Source: DASYAE01 sp036501535 (lineage in GTDB: Bacteria; Actinomycetota; Actinomycetes; Streptomycetales; Catenulisporaceae). From it: 25,649 nucleotides of DNA. The stretch lies in NCBI GenBank assembly GCA_036501535.1, contig DASYAE010000233.1, positions 1 to 25,649 on the forward strand. The letters are read 5' to 3'. Within the stretch, counting starts at the first letter, position 1. Every line of letters starts with the position of its first letter. The position numbers and the translations under genes are program-made. The notes under the pieces are model-generated. The model saw only the letters and a list, made by a program, of their open reading frames with translations, did no database searches and was not told the origin of the DNA. Shown here piece after piece: positions 16,690 through 25,649 of this stretch.

Positions 16690-17397
16690 CTACTCGTCGG
16701 GCAGGGCGAGGATATTAGTGTCCTGTATCATCTGGCGGACGGCCTCGTCCGCCTGCGCGATGATGGCCTGGAGGTCGCGCGTCAGCCCTTTCGCCTCGTG
16801 CGCGTCGACCGCGTCGGCGTGCGCGGTCCGGGCGAGCAGGTCCGCGTGCGCGCCGTTCAGCGCGGCCAACTGCGGCATCGTCCGGAGCGTCCGGAGCGCG
16901 CCGTCCGCCTTCGTCGCCCAGCCGGCCAGCGCTTGGAGCTGCCGGATCCGGCGTTCGATGTCCTTGCCGGCTATTTTCTGCGCCCGGCGCTGCTTGTCGA
17001 GGATCTCGGCGACCTCCGGGACGCCGGAGGCCAGGCCGGGCAGGATCGCGCGCTGCCTGGAGCGGACCTCGGACAGGAGCGCCAGTCTTTCCGCGATCTC
17101 CCACATCCAGTGCGGCAGCAAGCTCGAGAGCCGGATCCAGTCGGCCCGCCGTTCCCCGGCCACCTGGGAACCGTTGATCGTGTCCGCGGCTCTGACCGCC
17201 CGCACCCATATCGCCCCGGCGTCCGGGTCCATGTCGACACTCGGTACTACGTAGCGGCGATGGTACTTGCGAAGCAATGACGGCTTCGGGCCGAGCGTGC
17301 CCTGCTTCCATTGCCACATCGCGAGGGCCGCCATTCCCAACCCGAGCAAGGTGAAGGTAACCGCTTCGCCGGGATTCGGAGGAACAGTAGCCTGCAT
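16690..17397 (-). CDS. One-helix membrane protein with coiled-coil body, unknown function
   Basis: The 235-residue protein has an N-terminal membrane helix (about 10-28, AVTFTLLGLGMAALAMWQW), then a basic stretch, a segment rich in Arg, Asp and Trp (about 55-95), and a long predicted helical part (about 95-225) with heptad-like Leu/Ala spacing. It looks like a membrane-tethered coiled-coil protein facing the cytoplasm. I do not recognise a family. The ATG lacks a strong ribosome site. It is followed closely by the APH-like kinase, suggesting a two-gene unit. The pectinase terminator separates it from the upstream gene. Confidence 0.65.
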   Translation of the reverse strand: MQATVPPNPGEAVTFTLLGLGMAALAMWQWKQGTLGPKPSLLRKYHRRYVVPSVDMDPDAGAIWVRAVRAADTINGSQVAGERRADWIRLSSLLPHWMWEIAERLALLSEVRSRQRAILPGLASGVPEVAEILDKQRRAQKIAGKDIERRIRQLQALAGWATKADGALRTLRTMPQLAALNGAHADLLARTAHADAVDAHEAKGLTRDLQAIIAQADEAVRQMIQDTNILALPDE

Positions 17398-17435
17398 CGC
17401 TACCGTCCGCAGGAAGATGCGGGATTCGTAAGTGC

Positions 17436-17476
17436 GCCGGGGGCGGACCCTTAGTGCGGAAGGGCCCGCCCCCGGC
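17436..17476 (-). terminator. Strong 17-bp hairpin ending the pectinase gene
   Basis: Arms 17436-17452 and 17460-17476 pair over 17 positions with a single mismatch and a 7-base loop. The hairpin starts 4 bases past the stop of the leftward pectinase gene and insulates it from the next leftward gene. Confidence 0.8.
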
Positions 17477-17479
17477 AGC

Positions 17480-19900
17480 TCAGCGCTGCACGGTCACGCC
17501 GGGGCCCGAGACCGCCAGGTCCGAGCCGTGCTCCGTGACGTTCGCGTACTGCGACGTGGTGGCCGAGACGTCGAACCGCACGCCGTCGAGCGTGAGGCCC
17601 AGCGGGAGCTGCGCGTCGTAGCCGTCGAGCACGGATTCGGCGCCGGGCAGCGAGTGCGCCTCGGTCGCGTCCTGGATCGTGATGCCGGCGAAGTCCGGGA
17701 AGCTCGTGCCGGTCGGCGGGTCGTAGAAGGGGTCGATGTCGATCGGGTTGAGCAGGTGGCTCATGGTGATGTCGCGGTACGTCACCGCGGTCACCACGCC
17801 GCCGGCCCCGGCGTAGCTCTTGACCCTGATGCCCGCCGGGATGCTGCTCTCCTGGCCGGCCGCGTCGAGTCCGTTGATCGAGTCGTGCTCGACCAGGATG
17901 TCCTCGAGCCCGAACGTCGTCTCGCTGCCTATTGATATGCCGTGCGTGCCGTAGCAGCTGTCGTCCCGCACGGTGACGTGCGCATCGGTCGCGTCGTTGG
18001 TCTGCATCGCCACGCAGTCGTCGCCGTCGGTGATGACCGAGTCGGCGACGGTGCCGTAGGCCGAGGAGTCGAAGTCGATCCCGTCGGTGTTCAGCGAGGC
18101 GTCGTTCGTGTCGATGGTCAGGCCCCAGACGAGCAGGCCGCCGCCGGTCTTGTAGTAGATGTGCTCCTTCGGCGCGTTCTTCAGGGTGATGTCGTACACG
18201 GTGAAGTCGTCCGCGCTGGTGATCTGGACCAGCCGCGGGTTGACCTGCTTGAGGCCCTCGGCCTTTGCGGTCACCGCGTTGGCCCACCAGGTGGTGTCGG
18301 TGCCCAGGATCGGCAGGTCGCCGCGACCGTCGATGGTCCCGTCGCCGCCCCGGCCGCGGTAGGCCTCGATGCCCGAGTCCGCGCCGGTCACCGTGATGAA
18401 GGCGTTGCAGCCGTTGCTGGTGGTCGAGATCGTGCCGCAGGTCGCCTCGGTCGATGTCGAGGACGTCGTCTGGTAGGCGGCCGCGTTGAGCGTCGCGTAG
18501 AGCGTGGCGTGCTCGCCGAGCACCAGGTACTCGCCCTCGCCGATCGTGAGCGGGTCCGAGAGGAACGCGGTGTCCGGCCCCGACGTGGTCAGCAGCACCG
18601 CCTCCCCGGTGTTCGTGCACGCATTAAGCGCGGCCTGGATCCGGGCCGTGTCCGGCGGGTTCTGCTCGTCCGCCGCGTCGAAGACCCGGCCGGCCGGGTT
18701 CGCCAGCTGCGCGGGCACCGCCTGGCAGGCGGCCGGGATCCGCGGCGGCGCGGTGATGTCGCGGGTGTCGCCGAGCTGCGAGTCGCGGAACTGGGCGATG
18801 CTCGCCGTGGTCGGCCTGGCGGTGGCCGGGGCGACCGGGTTCCAGCCGTCCGAGCCGGCCAGGTAGGTCTGCGCCGTGTAGGACGGCGCCTGAGCCGAGG
18901 TCAGCTGCGGCCGGTCGGCATTGACCGTCGCGCCGCCGCCGGTGTTGTCGTATTCGAAATTGCGGCCCGGGGTCCATGTCGCCCCGCTGATACCCAGGTA
19001 CGGGTCGGAGGTGAACACCTGCGCCGGCAGGCTCGTGTTGCGCACGACCAGCTGCGAGGCGGTGCCGCTGAACGGCGCCCAGGCGCGGCCGAGGTAGATC
19101 GTGTTCGGCGCGAGCGTCGTGGAGACCGTCGAGCCGGTGATCAGCTCGCCGAAGGGGTTGCCGGTGTAGGTCGCCGGGGCGGTCAGGTACGACTTCGCGT
19201 AGATCCCGTCGTTGAGCGCGACGATGTTCGAGCGGTCCACCACCATCGTGCCGTCGCCGAAGATGAAGTCGACGTCGCCCTCGACGGTCGAGTCGTAGAT
19301 GTACTGGCGCAGCGCCTTGGTCGCGGTGGAGTCCCACGACAGCAGCGTGTCCTGGTGCCCGTAGAAGACGTCGTGCTCGTAGATCTGCTTGTCGCCCTCC
19401 ATGGCCAGCGCCACCGCCTGGGTGCCGGTGACCGAGGGGAAGTCGAGCTTGTCGAAGGAGTTGCTGAAGGTCACGTACTCGGCGGTGAAGCCGGGCGCGG
19501 CGATGGTCGCGGTGGCCGAGCCGACGGTGCCGAGCGTGCCGCCGCTGCCGTTGGACTCCTGGTTGTAGTTGGCCGCGTCGATCACCACGTCGGCCGCGTT
19601 GTGGTCGGCGCCGATCATGCTCAGGTCGGTCTTGCTCGCCGGGATCGTGACGGTTCCTTCATAGCGGCCCGGCCCGATGGAGATCACGTAGGGCGTCGTG
19701 GAGTTGTTCGGGACCGCGTTCACGGCGGCCTGCACCGTGGTGTATTCGGCTCCTGAAGCACCGACCGTGAGGGTCACGGCGCTGGCGGCCGAGGCGTCCG
19801 GCGCGCCCGCGAAGAGTACCGGAACGGCGAGCAGCGCGGCCGTGAACATGCCGGTGAGGGCCGTTCTGCGGCTCGAGGGAAGGAGGGTTCTGGGATGCAT
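17480..19900 (-). CDS. Secreted CE8 pectinesterase - GH28 polygalacturonase fusion
   Basis: This 806-residue exported enzyme carries two pectinolytic domains. A signal peptide (about 1-38, with SSRRTAL ahead of a hydrophobic core, possibly Tat) precedes a CE8 beta-helix (about 40-345). That domain has TGTQAVALAM, GHQDTLL (catalytic Asp near 183), EGDVDFIFGDG (catalytic Asp near 210) and YLGRAW (Arg). The GH28 domain (about 395-806) has NTDGID (near 604), DGDDCVAM (near 625), GTHGISIGS (near 653; the usual Gly before His is Thr) and IRVKSY (near 692). The first half would demethylate pectin and the second cut the resulting polygalacturonan. The ATG at 19900 is chosen because a good promoter lies at 20037-20065; a longer frame upstream would start beyond it. 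Confidence 0.92.
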   Translation of the reverse strand: MHPRTLLPSSRRTALTGMFTAALLAVPVLFAGAPDASAASAVTLTVGASGAEYTTVQAAVNAVPNNSTTPYVISIGPGRYEGTVTIPASKTDLSMIGADHNAADVVIDAANYNQESNGSGGTLGTVGSATATIAAPGFTAEYVTFSNSFDKLDFPSVTGTQAVALAMEGDKQIYEHDVFYGHQDTLLSWDSTATKALRQYIYDSTVEGDVDFIFGDGTMVVDRSNIVALNDGIYAKSYLTAPATYTGNPFGELITGSTVSTTLAPNTIYLGRAWAPFSGTASQLVVRNTSLPAQVFTSDPYLGISGATWTPGRNFEYDNTGGGATVNADRPQLTSAQAPSYTAQTYLAGSDGWNPVAPATARPTTASIAQFRDSQLGDTRDITAPPRIPAACQAVPAQLANPAGRVFDAADEQNPPDTARIQAALNACTNTGEAVLLTTSGPDTAFLSDPLTIGEGEYLVLGEHATLYATLNAAAYQTTSSTSTEATCGTISTTSNGCNAFITVTGADSGIEAYRGRGGDGTIDGRGDLPILGTDTTWWANAVTAKAEGLKQVNPRLVQITSADDFTVYDITLKNAPKEHIYYKTGGGLLVWGLTIDTNDASLNTDGIDFDSSAYGTVADSVITDGDDCVAMQTNDATDAHVTVRDDSCYGTHGISIGSETTFGLEDILVEHDSINGLDAAGQESSIPAGIRVKSYAGAGGVVTAVTYRDITMSHLLNPIDIDPFYDPPTGTSFPDFAGITIQDATEAHSLPGAESVLDGYDAQLPLGLTLDGVRFDVSATTSQYANVTEHGSDLAVSGPGVTVQR

Positions 19901-20036
19901 CGGTCCATCCGTGGAAGGGAGCGGACATGGACGCGGGGCACTTCCTCCCGGCACCCTCAGACCGGGCGAGGCGGCGCGTGCGCCCGGCGGCGGGAGCGGA
20001 CGGCGGTCGCCGCGGCCGCCGTGCGGACGCGAGGGG

Positions 20037-20065
20037 ACAGTAGGGCGGCGGGTGCCGGCCGTCAA
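20037..20065 (-). promoter_or_regulatory. Promoter of the pectinase gene
   Basis: On the minus strand TTGACG (20065-20060) and TACTGT (20042-20037) are 17 bp apart, a near-ideal primary-sigma promoter for actinobacteria. Transcription from about 20030 gives a leader of about 130 bases. The -35 is one arm of the 17-bp palindrome. Confidence 0.6.
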
Positions 20066-20076
20066 TGGCATTGACG
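20060..20076. promoter_or_regulatory. Perfect 17-bp palindrome with back-to-back -35 boxes
   Basis: CGTCAATG-G-CATTGACG is symmetric over all 8 positions of each arm. Each arm ends in TTGACG, the -35 of the leftward and rightward promoters respectively. It could also be an operator for a second regulator, which would then block both promoters at once. Confidence 0.6.
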
Positions 20077-20099
20077 ACATCTCGTGCGGCAGATATTTT
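20071..20099 (+). promoter_or_regulatory. Rightward promoter P1, upstream of the GntR gene
   Basis: TTGACG (20071-20076) and TATTTT (20094-20099) are separated by 17 bp. A start near 20106 falls inside GntR-type operator site 1. It would give a leader of about 280 bases to the regulator gene. Confidence 0.5.
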
Positions 20100-20103
20100 C
20101 CAC

Positions 20104-20125
20104 GGCACGTCATATATGAGATGCC
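20104..20125. promoter_or_regulatory. Putative GntR/FCD operator, site 1
   Basis: The 22-bp site GGCACGTCATATATGAGATGCC is a dyad: GGCA...TGCC outside, perfect TCATATATGA inside, with only the two base pairs between them broken. It matches site 2 at 18 of 22 positions and begins 4 bases after the -10 of promoter P1. Confidence 0.62.
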
Positions 20126-20290
20126 GAACGAGCGACAGCCCGCCGTTCGCCGGCGCCTCGATAGGGCGTGCCGCGGCCCTGCGCGGACGGTCGCGTCCCC
20201 ACCCTCATTCAGAGACGGGGCCGTTCGCGCGGGATGCCGCTGCGTTATCCCGCCGCCGGCGGTCGCCCCCGGCCCGGCCCGTCGATCCTC

Positions 20291-20319
20291 TTGACCGGGC
20301 GGTCCGCGGGGCGTAGCTT
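20291..20319 (+). promoter_or_regulatory. Rightward promoter P2 of the GntR operon
   Basis: TTGACC (20291-20296) and TAGCTT (20314-20319) are 17 bp apart. A start near 20326 gives a 57-base leader with GGAGAGG before the TTG start codon. The start site lies within operator site 2. Confidence 0.6.
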
Positions 20320-20323
20320 CACC

Positions 20324-20350
20324 GGCACATCGTATATGAGATACACGATG
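20324..20350. promoter_or_regulatory. Putative GntR/FCD operator, site 2
   Basis: Bases 20324-20345 align with site 1 at 18 of 22 positions (shared core TATATGAGAT). The segment 20328-20350 is also an inverted repeat with 10-base arms, one mismatch and a 3-base centre. It starts 4 bases after the -10 of P2, the same geometry as site 1. Binding here would block the start site and autoregulate the regulator. Confidence 0.62.
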
Positions 20351-20382
20351 CCATAAGCCGTTGCCGAAACGGAGAGGTTCTG

Positions 20383-21075
20383 TTGTCCAACGCCGGGCTG
20401 TCCCACACCGGGTCGTCGAACACGGCCATGCCGTCCGTCTCGGTGCCCTCGCGCACCGAGGCGGTCCTGGACTCGCTCAAGACCGCGATCCTGACCGGGC
20501 GGCTGCCGCCCGGCCACGCGTTGGTCGAGAACGAGCTGGCCGCGCAGCTCGGCGTGTCCAAGACCCCGGTGCGCGAGGCGCTCAAGACGCTGGCCGGCGC
20601 CGGCCTGGTCACGATGAGCCCTTACAAGGGCGCCGCGGTGCGCACCGTGGACGACCGGCTGGCCCACTCCGTCTACGACATCAGGCTGCTGCTGGAGCCG
20701 GAGGCGGTGCGCCGCGCGGTCGCGCTGGGCCGCCCCGAGCTGGAGGAGCACAAGCGGCGGGCCGAGGAGGCGCTGCAGACCGCCGACGCGTCGAACGACC
20801 AGGCGCAGCGCTCCATGGCCAACCGCGACTTCCACCGCTCGCTCTACCTCGGCTGCGGCAACGACCTGATGGTCAACATCCTGGACGACCTGCGCGACCA
20901 GACCGCGCTGGTCTCCACCGTGGTCTGGAACCGCACCCCGTCGTGGGAGCAGGAGGCCGCCGAGCACCGCGCGATCCTCGAAGCCGTCTCCTTCGGCGAC
21001 GCGGACGGCGCGGCGGACCTGCTGCGCACCCACATCGACTCGTTCGTCGAACGCAACTTCGGCGCCGCCGGCTGA
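20383..21075 (+). CDS. GntR-family regulator with FCD domain
   Basis: This 230-residue cytosolic dimeric transcription factor has an N-terminal winged helix (about 24-88) with the GntR hallmark ENELAAQLGVSKTPVREALKTLAGAGLV. The all-helical FCD domain (about 95-222) keeps the metal/ligand residues Asp99, His151 (DFHRSLY), His195 (EHRAIL) and His217 (THIDSF). FCD regulators typically bind organic or sugar acids, such as hexuronates (UxuR, ExuR) or gluconate, and let go of DNA on binding. The TTG start at 20383 is chosen for GGAGAGG at 20371-20377. An ATG at 20428 is an alternative without a ribosome site. Position between a pectinase and sugar-acid enzymes fits a uronate or aldonate sensor. Two candidate operators lie upstream. 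Confidence 0.92.
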   Translation: MSNAGLSHTGSSNTAMPSVSVPSRTEAVLDSLKTAILTGRLPPGHALVENELAAQLGVSKTPVREALKTLAGAGLVTMSPYKGAAVRTVDDRLAHSVYDIRLLLEPEAVRRAVALGRPELEEHKRRAEEALQTADASNDQAQRSMANRDFHRSLYLGCGNDLMVNILDDLRDQTALVSTVVWNRTPSWEQEAAEHRAILEAVSFGDADGAADLLRTHIDSFVERNFGAAG

Positions 21076-21089
21076 CCCCGCCTCAGGCG

Positions 21090-21109
21090 CCGCCCGCACG
21101 GCCGGGCGG
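21090..21109 (+). terminator. Hairpin after the GntR gene
   Basis: CCGCCCG (21090-21096) pairs with CGGGCGG (21103-21109) around 6 bases. It lies 15 bases after the stop and may attenuate or end gntR transcription. A second imperfect hairpin follows at 21144-21177, where GGCGGTCCG can pair with either of two overlapping complements. Confidence 0.45.
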
Positions 21110-21234
21110 GTGTCCTGCGCCCGCAGGAGACCACAGCACGTCCGGCGGTCCGCTCCGCTGCAACGGACCGGACCGCCTCAACGCGACACAAACAGCTCCG
21201 CACCGCAGTTGTCCGACCACGAGCTTGGAGCAGC

Positions 21235-22208
21235 ATGCAATCCGATGATGGCACGGCCCGCGCCGGCGCGGACAGCCGGGACGAGGACGGCCCCGCCCGC
21301 GGGCCGCGCGACCCCGGTCGCGCCCGCGCCGCGCTGGCCGGCGTGGTGGCGATCCCGGTGACCCCGTTCTCGGCCCAGGGCGGGATCGACTGGGAGCAGC
21401 ACGCCGCCCTCGTGCACCGACTCGTCGACGGCGGCATCAAGGCCGTCACGCCGAACGGCAACACCGGCGAGTTCTACACCCTGGACCAGGCCGAGGCCCG
21501 GCAGGCCGCGGAGAACACGGTCAAGGTGGTCGACGGCCGGGCCGCGGTGATCGTCGGGGTCGGCCTCGACACGAGCACCGCCGCCGACGCCGCCCGGCAC
21601 GCCGCGCAGATCGGCGCGGACATGGTGATGGTGCACCAGCCGGTGCACCCCTACATCTCCGGCGAGGGCTGGACCGAGTACCACCGCCGGATCGCCGAGG
21701 CGGTCCCGGACCTCGGCGTCGTGCTCTACATCCGCGACGGGCGGATCGGCGGCGAGCACATCCGCCGGCTCGGCGAGGAGTGCCCGAACGTCATCGCGGT
21801 CAAGTACTCGGTGCCGGACCCGGTGCGCTTCGCCTCGGTCTCCCGCGATGCCGGCAGCGACCGGTTCGTCTGGCTGGCCGGCCTGGCCGAGCTCTCCGCG
21901 CCGGGCTACTTCGCGGTCGGCGCGGTCGGCTTCACCTCCGGCCTGGCCAACGTCGCGCCGCGCATCTCGCTCGACTTCCACGCGCTGCTCGCGGCCGGCG
22001 ACTTCCCCGGCGCCATGCGGGTATGGGAGCTGATCCGCCCGTTCGAGGAGCTGCGCGCGGCCGACTTCTCGGCCGACAACGTGGCCGTGGTCAAGGAGGC
22101 GCTGGCCCAGCTGGGCCTGGTCCGCCGGGACGTGCGGCCGCCCTCGCGCACCCTGCCGCGCCCGGTGCGCGACCAGATCGAGGCGATCCTGGCCGGCTGG
22201 GGCACGCA

Positions 22209-22221
<13 letters not shown>
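21235..22221 (+). CDS. DHDPS/NAL-family sugar-acid dehydratase or aldolase (KdgD/AraD-like)
   Basis: The 328-residue TIM-barrel class I lyase forms a Schiff base with a 2-keto-3-deoxy sugar acid. The barrel starts about residue 34 (LAGVVAIPVTPF). NGNTGEFYTL (74-83) is the family substrate loop, Tyr165 (LYIRDGR) the conserved tyrosine and Lys190 (IAVKYS) the Schiff-base lysine. The tail (ADNVAVVKEALAQLGL) resembles 5-dehydro-4-deoxyglucarate dehydratase (KdgD). With an IlvD/Edd dehydratase next door, 2-keto-3-deoxy-pentonate dehydratase (AraD) is an equal option. Both give 2-oxoglutarate semialdehyde, while a KDG-type aldolase would give pyruvate. A 33-residue charged N-terminal extension is unusual. 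The ATG has GGAG 4 bases upstream, and the end overlaps the next gene by 13 bases. Confidence 0.85.
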
Positions 22222-24002
<1,781 letters not shown>

Positions 24003-24242
24003 GCCGGTCGGCACCGGCCGGCCGGCGGCTGCCGATCAGCACCGCACAGCATCGGCGGGTCCTGACACACGACTCGGCACGCGCGTCCCGGCGCGCCCCG
24101 CGGCAAGCTCCCGATGCCGCGGCGCGCGGCCGGCGCAGCGCCCGCACCATCCGCACCATCCGCTTCGCCCGCACCACCCGCTCACCTCCACGTTCCGGCA
24201 CAGTCCCCGATCCTTGTACACCGACGTAGAAGGCGTGAACCC
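24003..24242. other. Intergenic leader before the binding-protein gene
   Basis: No gene is seen in these 240 bases. A short CCGCACCAT-like tandem repeat lies near 24142-24180, and an AT-richer patch CTTGTACACC near 24213-24222 is a possible promoter region but without a clear -35. No copy of the 22-bp operator is present, so transcription may continue from the upstream operon. Confidence 0.4.
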
Positions 24243-25490
24243 ATGTCCGACCGACCCACCGCCATATCCCGCCGCGGACTGCTCGGCACGGTCGCCGCGG
24301 CCGGCGTCGCAGCCCCCGTACTCGCCGCCTGCGGCGCGCCGTCCAGCCCCGGCTCGTCCAACACCGCGAGCTCGAGCGCCAGCGCCGCCCCGACCATCGC
24401 GGACAGCCCGAGCGCCCCGGCCACCATCAACATCCTCGACGTGGCCGGCAACCTGGCGCTGACCCAGCCGGCCATCGAGGCCTTCGCCGCCGCCCACCCC
24501 AAGATCGTCGCCAACGTCACCTACACCACCGGCACCGCCCCCGACCTGGCCGGCAAGATCCAGGCCGAGCAGCAGGCCGGCAACGTGCAGACCAGCCTGG
24601 TGCTCACCGGCACCGACGGGCTGGCCGACGGCATCCAGCAGAACCTCTGGCAGGACGTCGAGGCCTACTACGGCCAGTTCTTCCCGAACCTGATGGCCAA
24701 CTACCAGCCCGCCGCGGCCTCCATGGCCACGCTGGCCCAGAACAAGGGCATCGAGCTGGTCTGGTACCCCTCCGGGCCGCTGATCGAGTACAACCCGGCC
24801 ACCGTGAAGACCGCGCCCGACACCACCGCCGCGCTGCTGGCCTGGGCCAAGGCCAACCCCGGCAAGTTCCAGTACGCCGAGCCGCGCAACTCCGGGCCCG
24901 GGCGCACCCTGCTGATGGGCCTGCCCTACCTGCTCGGCGACAAGGAGCCGACCAACCCGACCACCGGGTGGGCCAAGACCTGGAACTACCTGGCCCAGCT
25001 GAACGACTACGTCTCCAGCTACCCGAGCGGCACCTCGGCCACCATGAAGAACATCGCCGCCGGAACCGTCGACATCATCGCCTCGACCACCGGCTGGTAC
25101 ATCAACGGCCGGGCCATCGGCACGGTGCCCAAGCCCATCGCGGTGGCCAAGTTCAAGACCTTCACCTGGGTCACCGACGCGCAGTACGGCGTCATCCCGA
25201 AGGGCGTCTCGAGCGACGTGCTGATCGCCAACCTGCGGCTGCTGGCCTGGCTGCTCACCCCGGAGCAGCAGGCGGTGACCTACGACCAGGGCTACTTCTA
25301 CCCCGGCCCGGCGGTCAAGAACGTGCCGCTGTCGAAGGCCCCGGCCGCCTCGCGCACGTGCATCGCCGAGTACGGCGTCTCCGCCTTCGCCGGCTGGATG
25401 ACGCAGTACCCGATGAAGAACTCGCTGCCCGCCCCCGCGCAGGTCACCGCGTTCGACCTGTGGGACACCAAGATCGGCTCGACCAAGTGA
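24243..25490 (+). CDS. ABC solute-binding lipoprotein (PotD/AfuA-like), Tat-targeted
   Basis: This 415-residue extracellular binding protein of an ABC importer has twin arginines at 10-11 (ISRRGLLG), a hydrophobic stretch and a lipobox LAAC with Cys30, so it is probably exported folded and lipid-anchored. A Ser/Ala linker (31-60) precedes a two-lobe type II binding fold (about 62-410) beginning INILDVAGNLALTQPAIEAFAAAHP. This is the pattern of the spermidine/iron/phosphonate-type proteins more than of classic CUT1 sugar binders. Its stop overlaps the GTG of an ABC ATPase (GTGA). That layout also fits such systems. The locus suggests a uronate, oligouronide or aldonate as ligand, which is inference. 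AGAAGG precedes the ATG. Confidence 0.85.
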   Translation: MSDRPTAISRRGLLGTVAAAGVAAPVLAACGAPSSPGSSNTASSSASAAPTIADSPSAPATINILDVAGNLALTQPAIEAFAAAHPKIVANVTYTTGTAPDLAGKIQAEQQAGNVQTSLVLTGTDGLADGIQQNLWQDVEAYYGQFFPNLMANYQPAAASMATLAQNKGIELVWYPSGPLIEYNPATVKTAPDTTAALLAWAKANPGKFQYAEPRNSGPGRTLLMGLPYLLGDKEPTNPTTGWAKTWNYLAQLNDYVSSYPSGTSATMKNIAAGTVDIIASTTGWYINGRAIGTVPKPIAVAKFKTFTWVTDAQYGVIPKGVSSDVLIANLRLLAWLLTPEQQAVTYDQGYFYPGPAVKNVPLSKAPAASRTCIAEYGVSAFAGWMTQYPMKNSLPAPAQVTAFDLWDTKIGSTK

Positions 25491-25649
25491 CCGCCGCCGA
25501 CGCCGAGACGCGGCGGCACCCGGCGGCGCGCCCGGCCGATCCGGCCCGCCCCGGCGCCGCGCAGCGCTTCGGCGAGCTGCGGCTGGCCGGGGTCAGCCGG
25601 GACTACGGCGCGCACACCGCGCTGCACCCGCTGGACCTGACCGTGCGCG
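25487..25649 (+). CDS. ABC transporter ATPase, N-terminal fragment (cut by window edge)
   Basis: The first 54 codons are visible. After about 30 Ala/Pro/Arg-rich residues, the segment FGELRLAGVSRDYGAHTALHPLDLTVR is the usual opening strand and A-loop region (Tyr at the adenine-stacking position) of a PotA/FbpC-type importer ATPase. The Walker motifs lie beyond the edge. The GTG start overlaps the stop of the binding-protein gene by 4 bases, so it energises that transporter. The permease genes should follow. Confidence 0.75.
   Translation, partial: MTAADAETRRHPAARPADPARPGAAQRFGELRLAGVSRDYGAHTALHPLDLTVR

Noticed and set aside
17942..19756. 604-codon frame antisense to the pectinase gene
   Set aside because: It is Val/Arg/Gly-rich shadow sequence; the opposite strand encodes clear CE8 and GH28 motifs.
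20121..20294. Small rightward ORF starting in operator site 1
   Set aside because: No ribosome site, Arg/Pro-rich composition and poor coding character.
24142..24180. CCGCACCAT-like tandem repeat as a CRISPR or regulatory array
   Set aside because: Units are too short and irregular for CRISPR, with no spacers; probably simple slippage.

Overview
The window is high-GC DNA with strong G/C bias at third codon positions, actinobacterial gene families and a c-di-AMP (ydaO-type) riboswitch upstream of an NlpC/P60 hydrolase. This points to a filamentous or soil actinomycete in the broad Streptomyces/Catenulispora sense. Species cannot be told from the sequence alone.

Region 1 (1-14.9 kb) is core-like: chorismate mutase (aroQ), GMP synthase (guaA), a six-helix membrane protein with an Ig-like tail, a [3Fe-4S] ferredoxin whose start codon is out of frame with its body, a single-chain double ABC exporter with one degenerate and one canonical ATP site, a pair of DUF6458-like small membrane proteins, a secreted NlpC/P60 peptidoglycan hydrolase under a c-di-AMP riboswitch, a repeat-rich membrane protein, and the UvrD/PcrA helicase. 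guaA and pcrA share a TAGACT -10 box just upstream of the ATG without a Shine-Dalgarno sequence, which suggests leaderless or near-leaderless mRNAs.

Region 2 (14.9-17.4 kb) holds three leftward genes of poorly known function: a membrane-anchored surface protein with an acidic Ser/Glu/Asp tail, a small APH-like kinase, and a one-helix coiled-coil protein.

Region 3 (17.4 kb to the end) looks like a pectin / sugar-acid utilisation locus. A secreted protein fusing a CE8 pectinesterase to a GH28 polygalacturonase is transcribed leftward. A GntR/FCD regulator, a DHDPS-family sugar-acid dehydratase/aldolase, an IlvD/Edd-family sugar-acid dehydratase, a Tat/lipoprotein solute-binding protein and the start of an ABC ATPase run rightward. 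The 482-bp divergent intergenic region is unusually structured. It has a perfect 17-bp palindrome whose two arms are back-to-back -35 boxes, and two near-identical 22-bp motifs about 220 bp apart, each placed 4 bp after the -10 of a rightward promoter. I read these as operators of the GntR regulator tying secreted pectinase, uptake and oxidative catabolism into one regulon. This is the most interesting system in the window. The right edge cuts the ABC ATPase, so permeases and the final dehydrogenase would lie outside.
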